This document shows, piece after piece, positions 1 through 9,900 of a stretch of 64,000 nt of DNA. This DNA comes from Populus alba. Lineage: Eukaryota > Streptophyta > Magnoliopsida > Malpighiales > Salicaceae. Numbering within the stretch: the first letter of the stretch is position 1; every line of letters starts with the position of its first letter. The position numbers were made by a program, and so were the translations under genes. The stretch covers positions 8,122,001 through 8,186,000 of the forward strand of contig NC_133295.1 in assembly GCF_005239225.2 (NCBI RefSeq). The letters run 5' to 3'. The notes below the pieces were generated by a model. It saw only the letters and a program-made list of their open reading frames with translations. It was not told the DNA's origin and ran no database searches.

Positions 1-1536
1 AAATTCCTACCTTTCAAGGTAAAAACGATCCCCGAGGCTTATTTGGAGTGACAGAAAAAGGTAGATTGGATTTTTGATTGCCATAGTTATTCTGAACAGA
101 AAAAGGTGAAATTGATGATAATTGAGTTTACGGAGTATGTGTTGATTTGGTGGGATCAGATTGTGATCAGTAGGAGGAGGAATGGGGAGCGACCCGTTCA
201 GACTTGGGGGGAGATGAAAGTCTTAATGAGGAGACGATTTGTGCCAAACCACTATTACATAGACTTATATCTGAAGCTCCAAGGTCTGAATCAAGGTTAT
301 AAGACCGTTGATGAATATCACAAAGAGATGGAGATAACAATGATTCGGGCTAATGTTGTTGAGGATAGAGAAGCCACCATGACTAGATTTCTTAATGGGT
401 TGAATCGGGACATTGCTAATGTGGTTGAGCTACAACACTATGTGGGGCTAGAGGACATGATTCACATGGCGACGAAGGTGGAGAGACAACTTAGGAAGGG
501 GCATGCTCGGCCAGCGTTCAATTCGGGTTCGTCATCATCTTGGAAGCCGAATCTAAAGAGAGACGGTACTGTTTGGCCAAGATCCTTTGGTCCTTATAAA
601 TCTGAACCACAAAAGGCTAAAGTTGATGTCCCTACTGATGCCAAAGGTAAATCTGAAACTCAACCTAAATGTACTCGTGATGTTAAATGTTTCAGGTGTC
701 AGGGACATGGACATTATGCTTCAGAGTGTCCAAACAAGAGAATCATGATGATTAGAGATAATGGTGATGTGGAATCTGAAAGTGATAGTTCTGATTGTGA
801 AGGCATGCCACCATTGGAGGATAGCGATGGGGATGAGTTAGCGTTACCGGTTGAGGAGTCCTTAGTTATAAGGCGAACACTTCAGGTTCAGGTCAAGGAA
901 GATGATACTAATGAAAAAAGGGAGAACATCTTCCATACGCGTTGTTATGTACAAAGCAAGGTGTGTGGTTTAATTATAGATAATGGAAGCTGTGTTAATG
1001 TTTTTAGTGCCACCCTTGTTAGTAAACTAAATTTGTGTACTGCTAAGCATGCTAAACCATATAGATTGCAATGGCTGAATGATAGTTGTGAAGTGAAAGT
1101 GACTAAACAGGTTGTGGTTCCATTTTCAATTGGGAAATATGTTGATGAAGTTCTGTGCGACGTGGTACCAATGCAAGCAAGTCACATCTTGTTGGGGAGA
1201 CCATGGCAATATGATAGGAAGACAATTCATGATGGGGTTAAAAATAGGTATACCATTGTAAAAGATGGTAAAACCATCACTCTTGTACCTCTTACACCCA
1301 AACAGGTGTATGATGATCAAATAAAGCTAAAAAGTGAGCATGAGGCGATGGGGAGAGAAAATCAAGGTGAGGAACAAGGGGAGAGAAGACCATCAGATTC
1401 GGCTAGAACCCAAACCACCACAACCCATTCGGCCACCCATCCAAACACAAGCAAAATATTCAGCCAACACTCCAAACAAATCAAACCATTCGACCACAAC
1501 TCAAAAACACCCAAATCTGGCCGAGAGTGGAGGTAA
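1..1536 (+). pseudogene. gag: gypsy gag-protease, 5' truncated and decayed
   Basis: This encodes the Gag structural polyprotein, which packages element RNA, followed by an aspartic protease. A long open stretch runs from about 52 to 1536. A zinc knuckle (CX2CX4HX4C, beginning CFRCQGHGHY) lies near 700-745. The protease core follows near 975-1200, ending in HILLGRPWQYD. The active site reads IIDNGSC here but IIDSGSC in the second copy, so the catalytic D-S/T-G triad is altered. Near 36 the frame shifts, and codon 49-51 is TGA where the second copy has TGG. Between about 1360 and 1536 the frame slips again and the ORF ends early. It is dead by these marks. Confidence 0.9.
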
Positions 1537-2934
1537 GACAAGAAGAGTGAAGAAAGTCAGTAAGTGTGATAAGGATTGTGTGGAAAAACTAAAGAAACAA
1601 CCTAATTTTTATGCTAGAGAGAGTGAGGTCAGATCTGTATTTTTCACAAACAAGCCAATGATTTTACTTGTGTACAAAGAGGCTTACTTTAATACTAATG
1701 ATCTTGATCATATTGTGCCTAGTGTTGCTATTTCTTTGTTGCAGAAGTTTGATGATGTGTTCCCCGACGATACTCCTAGCGGATTACCACCATTGAGGGG
1801 GATAGAGCATCAGATTGATTTCGTACCTGGAGCTTCAATTCCTAACCGACCAGCTTATAGAAGCAATCCCGAGGAAACGAAGGAGCTTCAAAGGCAAGTT
1901 GATGAGCTGATGGAAAAGGGCTACATTCGTGAGAGTATGAGCCTGTGTGCTGTACCCGTGCTACTTGTGCCAAAGAAGGATGGAACATGGAGGATGTGTG
2001 TTGATTGCCGAGCCATCAACAACATAACGGTAAAGTATAGACATCCCATTCCTAGGCTTGATGACATGTTAGATGAGTTACATGGATCCTGTATTTTCTC
2101 TAAAATTGACTTGAAAAGTGGGTACCATCAAATTAGGATGAAAGAAGGTGATGAGTGGAAAACAACATTTAAGACTAAGCATGGTTTGTATGAATGATTA
2201 GTAATGCCGTTTGGACTTACAAATGCACCTAGTACGTTTATGCGTTTAATGAATCATGTGTTGCGTGCATTCATTGGTAAGTTCGTGGTTGTGTATTTTG
2301 ATGACATTTTGATATATAGCAAGAACTTAACTGAGCATCTTGATCATTTACGTAATGTACTTAGTGTGTTGCGTAGTGAGAAATTGTATGCTAATCTTAA
2401 AAAGTGTGCCTTTTGCATGGAGAAAATTGTGTTTCTTGGCTATATTGTAACTACACAAGGTATCGAGATGGATGAGGAGAAAGTTAAGGCCATCCAAAAT
2501 TGGCCTACACCCAAATCAGTAAGTGAGGTAAGGAGTTTTCATGGGTTAGCTAGTTTTTACAGGCATTTTGTGAAAGATTTCAGCGCAATAGCTGCACCCT
2601 TTAATGAAGTTGTTAAAAAGTCAGTTGGGTTAGATGGGGGGAGGAACAAGAGTTGGCTTTTGTTTTTTTGAAAGACAAATGATGTTCTGCACCTGTTTTG
2701 GCTTTACCTGACTTTACGAAAGCATTTGAAATAGAATGTGAAGCGTCTGGAATAGGAATAGGTGCTGTTTTGATGCAGGATCGGAGACCTATTGCATATT
2801 TCAGTGAGAAGTTAATTGGAGCGACCTTGAACTATCCCACTTACAACAAAGAACTATATGCTTTGGTAAGAGCACTTGAGACATGGCAGCATTACTTGTG
2901 GCCAAAAGAGTTTGTAATCCATTCGGATCATAAG
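1537..2934 (+). pseudogene. pol: gypsy pol (RT and partial RNase H), decayed
   Basis: Reverse transcriptase copies the element RNA into DNA. The RT is recognised by [20 protein letters not shown], the [12 protein letters not shown] box and the catalytic YFDDILIYS box (about 2295-2325). RNase H begins near 2700 with [12 protein letters not shown] at 2195-2197 replaces the Trp codon seen in the second copy, and another stop with frame change lies near 2671-2697. The coding sequence ends at the histidine of SDH, where the array LTR starts. G to A changes dominate the damage, as expected from methylated-cytosine decay on the opposite strand. Integrase is absent from this copy. Confidence 0.9.
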
Positions 2935-3776
2935 TGATGCGAACCTCGTGATCACGTGGTCACGCAACCCACAATCAAGATTGAGATCTGATTGCGGAAA
3001 GCCGAAATAGGTCTGATATGAGTGCGACACAATGGAAACCTGCCCCAAGGCACCAACACTATTGGAATGAGTAGAATGACGCCACGAAGCCAGTTAATCT
3101 TCGATAAGTCAGATTCAGTTCGTTCAAGAACTGAAGAATGCAAGAATCACTCTCACACGTTAAAACTGAAAATTTCAGAATAATAATCATCAAAGCTGCC
3201 GAAATTTTGGCCTACATGAGTTTAAATAGTTCTTGAAAAGTTAACCCTAATGGACCCTTTATGTGGACTTATATGAGGTCCACTCAAAACTGGCCCAAAA
3301 CCCTAAAATGAAAAGCCCATGACCTGATCCAAACAAGCCTTGGATCCTAGCTGAAAACAAACTATTAATTAAGCCCAAACATTAAAGAAAATAATAAAAA
3401 TAAGTAACTTGTCATTAAATACCACCAGCCCTTCTTTCCTTGTGTAGCTAGGATGAATAAGGAATCCTTATAAGAAAAGGATTCTGAAACATTAATGAAT
3501 CCTTGCCACACTAGGAGATTATATTGCACCTCATTAAAGATCCTTGTGGAACTAGGAAATTCCCAAAACCAGCTCCCACATCCTTGGAGGAAAAGAATCC
3601 TAATCAAATAGGAAGTCCACAAGTCAAATGGAAGTAAATAACAAAATCCGTACAGCCTCTGTTGACCAGTATTGGGGTGCCTTCTCGAACTCCGATTGAC
3701 CTGGACTGTTGCGCTTTTTACGCCAAAATCCGAATCTGACCTTACTCGGGTCGTATCACAGGGCTGAACCGTATCA
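2935..3776 (-). repeat. LTR 1 of the left array (842 bp)
   Basis: Its ends read TGATGCG...GTATCA on the + strand, so TG...CA on the element strand. It abuts gypsy copy A directly. The five bases before it (ATAAG, 2930-2934) would be the target duplication, but no matching copy is visible at the other end of the array. It carries the start of U3 and the C-terminal part of the overlapping ORF. Confidence 0.9.
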
Positions 3777-4162
3777 TTCCCTCCCTCTTCAAGAAGATTC
3801 GCCCTCGAATCTTGAACAGCATTAATGGTGACTTCAGTAGCCTCTTGTTTAAGCCTTCGGAATCCCCTTATTGCTAACACCTTTCTCCAACAACACTGTA
3901 TAGAAGTAGTGACTGACAAGAATTTCAAATAAGCACGCCGTACTAACCACTTGTGTACATACTTTTGAATGATAACCACAGCGACTCTCCTTCGTCTTTC
4001 ATCCTTTTGGCGTTGTACCTCTTTTTCCCATGAAGCTTCAAGATCATAGAATAATCTTCTACACTTATCAACTTCTCGTTCTAGAACCCCCAAACCATGG
4101 CTTAGTATTTCGCATCGTTGATCTACAATCCTCCTCTGTTCCCTCTCCCTTAGTGAATACAT
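3365..4162 (-). CDS. IQ-motif protein of the non-autonomous element, unit 1 (265 aa)
   Basis: I do not know this protein as a named family. Residues 1-60 are charged and likely coiled coil. Two IQ-like motifs follow, IQKYVRKWLVRR at 65-76 and IQCCWRKVLAIRGFRR at 88-103, of the type that binds calmodulin or myosin light chains. Their pattern resembles the neck of plant class XI myosin by recollection. After residue 110 comes a segment ending in EEGGN, encoded by the polypurine tract, and the frame continues through the LTR to a stop at 3365. I chose ATG 4162; the frame is open a little upstream without a better ATG. One residue (H/R in the first IQ motif) separates it from unit 2 in that region. 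Function is unproven. Confidence 0.7.
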   Translation of the reverse strand: MYSLREREQRRIVDQRCEILSHGLGVLEREVDKCRRLFYDLEASWEKEVQRQKDERRRRVAVVIIQKYVHKWLVRRAYLKFLSVTTSIQCCWRKVLAIRGFRRLKQEATEVTINAVQDSRANLLEEGGNDTVQPCDTTRVRSDSDFGVKSATVQVNRSSRRHPNTGQQRLYGFCYLLPFDLWTSYLIRILFLQGCGSWFWEFPSSTRIFNEVQYNLLVWQGFINVSESFSYKDSLFILATQGKKGWWYLMTSYLFLLFSLMFGLN

Positions 4163-5162
4163 GACACAGATAGGGGAAAAAAACAAGAAGACGACGGCAA
4201 GAATAGAGTTTATAGCATGAAGAACATTGATTTAGACTCGAGAATACAAATCTGACTTTTGTTTGGACCAGAACTTATTGAAAAACAAACTAATGCGAGG
4301 GTGATGAAAATGACTCAAACAACAGCCAAATATCAAAATATGATGATAGTATAATGGCAGGGACGAAATCAACAGAAACAAAACAAGTTTTGAAAGATAA
4401 CACCAAACAGACCCGTTACGACAAAACAAGACCTAATTCGGGAAACCTAAAGAAACCGATATCCAAATGACCTCGAATTTAATTTCTATTATTAAAATAC
4501 TGTGAAATCACCAAAAATCAATTTATAGGTCGTTCTCTTATTTCTAGGTACCCAAACTCCTTGTATGATCAGTTTGCGGCAGAATTGATCCTCCAATTAA
4601 AACCTCCAGAAGCCGGAATCAAAATATGCCCAAATTTAATATATGGTGCGATCTCATCCCCAATACACATAATATGAAGTTTCAACTGATTCGAAGGTGT
4701 TTTTCTTACGGCTCACTAATAGTAGTGTTTCTGCGGCAGAATTGAACCTCGAATTAAAACCTCAAGCAAATAATATCAGAATAGGCCCAACTTTGATATA
4801 TGATGCGATCCCACCCCCAATAGACTGAATATGAAGTTTAAATTGATTCCGAGGTGGTTTGCTTATGGTTCACCAAGATTTGTTTTTCTGCGGCAAAAAT
4901 TGAATGGTCCTTCAAATTTCAACTAATCACTCTTTTCTCTATTTCTTTTTTTTTTTTTTTCTTTTTAACAAACTGATATGATTAGAGACAGTAACAAGAT
5001 GGAATATAAACTTTTTTTTTTTTTTTTTTGCTTAGATGACACAGACACGAAGAACAAGAAGATGGACGCAAACACTGAAAAACTTAAGGGAACACTAAAA
5101 AAAAAAAAACAAAAATAACAGAATGATATGACCTTGTTTCGGAGCCTAGCTCTGATACCAAC
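4163..5162 (-). other. leader of family 1 unit 1 with primer binding site
   Basis: This is the untranslated leader between the LTR end and the ORF. It contains the primer site at 5149-5160, poly-T and poly-A tracts, and two imperfect copies of a segment with GCGGCAGAATTGA. The leader resembles that of gypsy copy B (28166-28898). Short frames in it, such as 4232-4429, lack an ATG and look like chance. Confidence 0.85.
5149..5160 (-). other. primer binding site, tRNA-iMet type
   Basis: The - strand reads TGGTATCAGAGC, complementary to the 3' end of plant initiator Met tRNA. It lies two bases inside the LTR boundary, as expected for a functional primer site. Confidence 0.93.
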
Positions 5163-6004
5163 TGATGCGAACCTCGTGATCACGTGGTCACGCAACCCAC
5201 AATCAAGATTGAGATCTGATCCCGGAAAGCCGAAATAGGTCTGATATGAGTGCGACACAATGGAAACCTGCCCCAAGGCACCAACACTATTGGAATGAGT
5301 AGAATGACGCCACGAAGCCAGTTAATCTTCGATAAGTCAGATTCAGTTCGTTCAAGAACTGAAGAATGCAAGAATCACTCTCACACGTTAAAACTGAAAA
5401 TTTCAGAATAATAATCATCAAAGCTGCCGAAATTTTGGCCTACATGAGTTTAAATAGTTCTTGAAAAGTTAACCCCAATGGACCCTTTATGTGGACTTAT
5501 ATGAGGTCCACTCAAAACTGGCCCAAAACCCTAAAATGAAAAGCCCATGACCTGATCCAAACAAGCCTTGGATCCTAGCTGAAAACAAACTATTAATTAA
5601 GCCCAAACATTAAAGAAAATAATAAAAATAAGTAACTTGTCATTAAATACCACCAGCCCTTCTTTCCTTGTGTAGCTAGGATGAATAAGGAATCCTTATA
5701 AGAAAAGGATTCTGAAACATTAATGAATCCTTGCCACACTAGGAGATTATATTGCACCTCATTAAAGATCCTTGTGGAACTAGGAAATTCCCAAAACCAG
5801 CTCCCACATCCTTGGAGGAAAAGAATCCTAATCAAATAGGAAGTCCACAAGTCAAATGGAAGTAAATAACAAAATCCGTACAGCCTCTGTTGACCAGTAT
5901 TGGGGTGCCTTCTCGAACTCCGATTGACCTGGACTGTTGCGCTTTTTACGCCAAAATCCGAATCTGACCTTACTTGGGTCGTATCACAGGGCTGAACCGT
6001 ATCA
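5163..6004 (-). repeat. LTR 2 of the left array (842 bp)
   Basis: This LTR is shared: it is the 5' LTR of unit 1 and the 3' LTR of unit 2. It is nearly identical to LTR 1, with a few single-base differences by eye. Confidence 0.92.
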
Positions 6005-6390
6005 TTCCCTCCCTCTTCAAGAAGATTCGCCCTCGAATCTTGAACAGCATTAATGGTGACTTCAGTAGCCTCTTGTTTAAGCCTTCGGAATCCCCTTATT
6101 GCTAACACCTTTCTCCAACAACACTGTATAGAAGTAGTGACTGACAAGAATTTCAAATAAGCACGCCGTACTAACCACTTGCGTACATACTTTTGAATGA
6201 TAACCACAGCGACTCTCCTTCGTCTTTCATCCTTTTGGCGTTGTACCTCTTTTTCCCATGAAGCTTCAAGATCATAGAATAATCTTCTACACTTATCAAC
6301 TTCTCGTTCTAGAACCCCCAAACCATGGCTTAGTATTTCGCATCGTTGATCTACAATCCTCCTCTGTTCCCTCTCCCTTAGTGAATACAT
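5593..6390 (-). CDS. IQ-motif protein of the non-autonomous element, unit 2 (265 aa)
   Basis: This is the second copy of the IQ-motif ORF, complete from ATG 6390 through the purine tract and into the shared LTR, with no stop or frameshift. It has the same layout as unit 1: N-terminal charged coil, two IQ-like motifs at about 65-76 and 88-103, a Pol-tail-like DSRANLLEEGGND segment, then about 135 residues encoded by the LTR. Keeping one frame across two units, and in the other arm across a 34-codon indel, hints that the frame mattered. Chance openness of a recent duplicate is the alternative. Confidence 0.7.
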   Translation of the reverse strand: MYSLREREQRRIVDQRCEILSHGLGVLEREVDKCRRLFYDLEASWEKEVQRQKDERRRRVAVVIIQKYVRKWLVRRAYLKFLSVTTSIQCCWRKVLAIRGFRRLKQEATEVTINAVQDSRANLLEEGGNDTVQPCDTTQVRSDSDFGVKSATVQVNRSSRRHPNTGQQRLYGFCYLLPFDLWTSYLIRILFLQGCGSWFWEFPSSTRIFNEVQYNLLVWQGFINVSESFSYKDSLFILATQGKKGWWYLMTSYLFLLFSLMFGLN

Positions 6391-7391
6391 GACACAGATA
6401 GGGGAAAAAAACAAGAAGACGACGGCAAGAATAGAGTTTATAGCATGAAGAACATTGATTTAGACTCGAGAATACAAATCTGACTTTTGTTTGGACCAGA
6501 ACTTATTGAAAAACAAACTAATGCGAGGGTGATGGAAATGACTCAAACAACAGCCAAATATCAAAATATGATGATAGTATAATGGCAGGGACGAAATCAA
6601 CAGAAACAAAACAAGTTTTGAAAGATAACACCAAACAGACCCGTTACGACAAAACAAGACCTAATTCGGGAAACCTAAAGAAACCGATATCCAAATGACC
6701 TCGAATTTAATTTCTATTATTAAAATACTGTGAAATCACCAAAAATCAATTTATAGGTGGTTCTCTTATTTCTAGGTACCCAAACTCCTTGTATGATCAG
6801 TTTGCGGCAGAATTGATCCTCCAATTAAAACCTCCAGAAGCCGGAATCAAAATATGCCCAAATTTAATATATGGTGCGATCTCATCCCCAATACACATAA
6901 TATGAAGTTTCAACTGATTCGAAGGTGTTTTTCTTACGGCTCACTAATAGTAGTGTTTCTGCGGCAGAATTGAACCTCGAAGTAAAACCTCAAGCAAATA
7001 ATATCAGAATAGGCCCAACTTTGATATATGATGCGATCCCACCCCCAATAGACTGAATATGAAGTTTAAATTGATTCCGAGGTGGTTTGCTTATGGTTCA
7101 CCAAGATTTGTTTTTCTGCGGCAAAAATTGAATGGTCCTTCAAATTTCAACTAATCACTCTTTTCTCTATTTCTTTCTTTCTTTTTTTTTCTTTTTAACA
7201 AACTGATATGATTAGAGACAGTAACAAGATGGAATATAAACTTTTTTTTTTTTTTTTTGCTTAGATGACACAGACACGAAGAACAAGAAGATGGACGCAA
7301 ACACTGAAAAACTTAAGGGAACACTAAAAAAAAAAAAACAAAAATAACAGAATGATATGACCTTGTTTCGGAGCCTAGCTCTGATACCAAC
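6391..7391 (-). other. leader of family 1 unit 2 with primer binding site at 7378-7389
   Basis: Same structure as the unit 1 leader. The primer site TGGTATCAGAGC is on the - strand at 7378-7389, three bases from the LTR at 7392. No other coding sequence is seen. Confidence 0.85.
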
Positions 7392-7496
7392 TGATGCGAA
7401 CCTCGTGATCACGTGGTCACGCAACCCACAATCAAGATTGAGATCTGATCCCGGAAAGCCGAAATAGGTCTGATATGAGTGCGACACAATGGAAAC
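7392..7496 (-). repeat. LTR 3 of the left array, first part
   Basis: This is the first 105 bp (+ strand view) of an LTR interrupted by a LINE. It ends GGAAAC; the rest of the LTR resumes at 13713-13716 with AAAC then CTGCCCC. AAAC is the apparent short target duplication. Confidence 0.92.
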
Positions 7497-7589
7497 TTTA
7501 GAGATCAGAATTATAGAGTATAGAGAGAGGTTAGAGAGAGGTTAGAGAGGAAAGATTCAAAGGGGCGGTGCTCCAACAGCCATATCTCC

Positions 7590-8120
7590 GGTGACCACCG
7601 TTGGATCAAGCCAAGATTTGGTTATGTTGTGAACTGAACTATTGTCTACATTCTGACCGGAGGGATCTTCTAAAGCTTCCGCCGTTTAAGAAATCTGGAC
7701 AATTGAAATTTTCTGGAAAACCCCCTAGTGCTGTCAGAGTCGCCGGCCCGTTTTGCCTTGTTATACCGTTGGATCCAAACTATTTTTTGGTATGTTGTGA
7801 ACATCTATATTGCCTACATTCTTTCCAGAGGGATCGTCCATATTGGATTCCTCCTGCGGAAGCCAGCCATTTGAATATTTCTGGAGAAATCCTTCTCGGA
7901 ATAGTCAGAGCCGCCGGCATATTTCTCCTTCTTCCACCGTTGGATCAAGCTTATGTTTGGATATGTGATGCATCGGGTTATGATACACATTCTGAACGGT
8001 GGAGATTAGAAATTAAGCCTCCAGCAACGTTGTCTACATGTTCAACAGAAGGTCGTCATTCTCAGGTCAGTTTCGGTATAGTTAAGATCTGCGGCGATCC
8101 AACCGTTAAACTGTGCTGAT
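7590..8120 (+). repeat. LINE 5' UTR monomer repeats, about 170 bp each
   Basis: The motif ACCGTTGGATC recurs at 7597, 7765 and 7936, with a decayed version at 8102, a spacing of 168, 171 and 166 bp. Each unit also contains related stretches such as TTCTGACCGGAGGGATC and a GCCGCCGGC-like segment. The reading frame open across 7601-8119 is probably a by-product of the repeat. Tandem monomers in a LINE 5' UTR recall the promoter monomers of mouse L1. Confidence 0.75.
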
Positions 8121-8294
8121 TTTTGAATATGTTATACATAACATGTGTATCTTCCTTTGAACCGTTGGGATGTTTGAACTGATCGGTGTTCCAATCATAG
8201 TGTTGGTCGCTTATTAGTGCTTCTTGGACTGAGTTTTTTCTAGTATTTGTATGCTGCCAAATTGTCTTTGTGTTCTGCTGTCAAATTTGTTCCA

Positions 8295-9900
8295 ATGGTT
8301 AGCTCTGACATTGAACAACACAATGGAGTTAAATCTGGACATACTTTACAATTAGAGCTCCAAGACATGCTAAATAGTCATGACATGAATCCTGTGTTGG
8401 GTTCTAAAGGTGATGAGTTGAAGGTTGGGTCTAAGCAACAAGAACAGCTACACCTTAGCCCCAAATTGAATTTTTTAAATGCTTTGAAGGGCTCTGATGT
8501 TGATGAAAATAAGGGTAGGATGTCCCTTGATATGAATCCAGTCCGTAACTTGCATTTTGCTCCCCCCGCAATAACTGATGGTCGTGTGACAGTAGCTCCT
8601 CCACTTGATGTGTTTTGAGGATGGCTGTGAACTTTGGAAATCCACTCTAGTTGGTCATTTCGTGGGTCAGAAATTACCCTATCCTGTTGTTAATTCTATT
8701 GCTAAAAGAATATGGGGCTCCCACGGTCTATCCGAAGTTTTATCTTCTGATAATGGATTCTTTCTCTTCACTTTTGATTCTGTCGATCGCGCCACTAATG
8801 TTCTGGAGAGAGCCCCATGGCACATGGCCAACAGACCTTTGGTGCTTAAACGTTGGCATCCGAACATGCAATTTTTGAAAGATGATCTGGATAGAGTTCC
8901 GGTATGGGTTAAGCTCTACAATGTTCCTCTCGAGTATTGGACTGTTAAGGGGCTGAGTTATGTAGCGAGTGCTATTGGGGTTCCCCTTCATGCTGACCTT
9001 ACTACATTGTTGCGTAAAAGGCTTAGCTACGCAAGAGTTTGCGTTGAGATAGAAGCTTCGAAAACGCTGGTGAAGGAATACGACCTTCGCTGTCCAAATG
9101 GGTTATTCATAACAATTTCAGCGGATTATGAATGGATTCCTTCAAGGTGCAATAATTGCAATGTCTTTGGACATACCACAGCGATATGTGCTACCAGTAA
9201 TGTTGATGATCGTACAATAGGGGCAGAGGTCAAAAGGAAAATAGGAGCTGTGAACTCTAAACATGCAGATAATAAGCAGAATCAGCTTCAATGGCAGGTA
9301 GTTGGTAAACGAAATAAGGGTGTTACGATTGGTGAGAATGATTGTTTGGCATCTAAAGAGCTTAATTGTAATGAGAATGGTTGTTTAGCATCTGCTTTAC
9401 AGAGTGCTGATTGTAATACGAATGAATCTGCGACATTAGATGTACCCAATGCTGGTTGTTATGAAGATGAAAATCCTACCTCTCCTCTTATTTTGAAGAG
9501 CTTACGAGCAGACATGGTGCCGGAGGAAGGGGATGCATGTACTTCTTTAGATCAAAGTTCAACCATCTGTAATGCAACCATGAACCCTGTTAGTCATGAG
9601 GTGAATGTTGATATTGGAGTTATGGGAGGTGGTACAGGTAAGGAAGATGATGATAAGGAGTCGACGTCACTGATCCCAACAAGTCCGCAAAGTCCGATTT
9701 CTTCTGACGGGGAAACTTTTATTAATCAGTTAGCTAGCAAGGCTAGAGACTCTCTAGAAAAAAAGAAAACGGGTTCTCCAGGCTTTTCAAAGAAGAGTAA
9801 GAAATCTGGCTCCTCGAGGGGGGCAAGTCAAGGTAATCCGTGTGTTGATGTTTGGTACTCCTCTCTATTTCCCTATGATTATTGGATGTTGGAATGTTAG
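8295..9900 (+). pseudogene. LINE ORF1 (nucleic-acid binding), one frameshift
   Basis: ORF1 protein binds LINE RNA. The first frame runs from ATG 8295 to a TGA in the T-run near 8612-8618. The protein continues in another frame (8605 onward) with no other defect, so one extra T in the homopolymer explains the break. The second part has a DUF4283-like fold region (WHMANRPLVLKRWHP, VPVWVKLYNVPLEYW) and a CX2CX4HX4C zinc knuckle (CNNCNVFGHTTAIC, near 9150-9190). A low-complexity acidic and Ser-rich tail follows. It overlaps the start of ORF2 by 26 nt. A sequencing error in the T-run is possible. Confidence 0.85.

Larger units (their letters stand above)
1..2934 (+). mobile_element. Ty3/gypsy element copy A, truncated
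   Basis: Gag, protease, reverse transcriptase and part of RNase H of a plant chromovirus-type gypsy element lie here in order. The window starts inside gag. The copy stops abruptly inside the RNase H domain at 2934, where the LTR of the short non-autonomous element begins. It is closely related to the - strand copy at 22640-28957, and comparing the two shows several frameshifts and TGG to TGA stops in this copy. The lineage looks CRM-like from its RT motifs, but no tree was made. Confidence 0.93.

Noticed and set aside
1126..1320. 64-aa - strand ORF, also at 26043-26393
   Set aside because: It is antisense to the protease region of gypsy and appears in both copies only because the elements are related.
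4232..4429. 65-aa ORF in the family 1 leader, repeated in each unit
   Set aside because: It begins at TTG, not ATG, lies in the untranslated leader, and recurs only because the unit recurs.
5149..5160. tRNA-like pieces as tRNA genes
   Set aside because: Only short complements of tRNA 3' ends at LTR edges are present; they are primer binding sites.
7601..8119. 172-aa ORF as an extra LINE protein
   Set aside because: It runs over the ~170-bp monomers of the 5' UTR; each repeat encodes a different degraded version, so it looks like a by-product.
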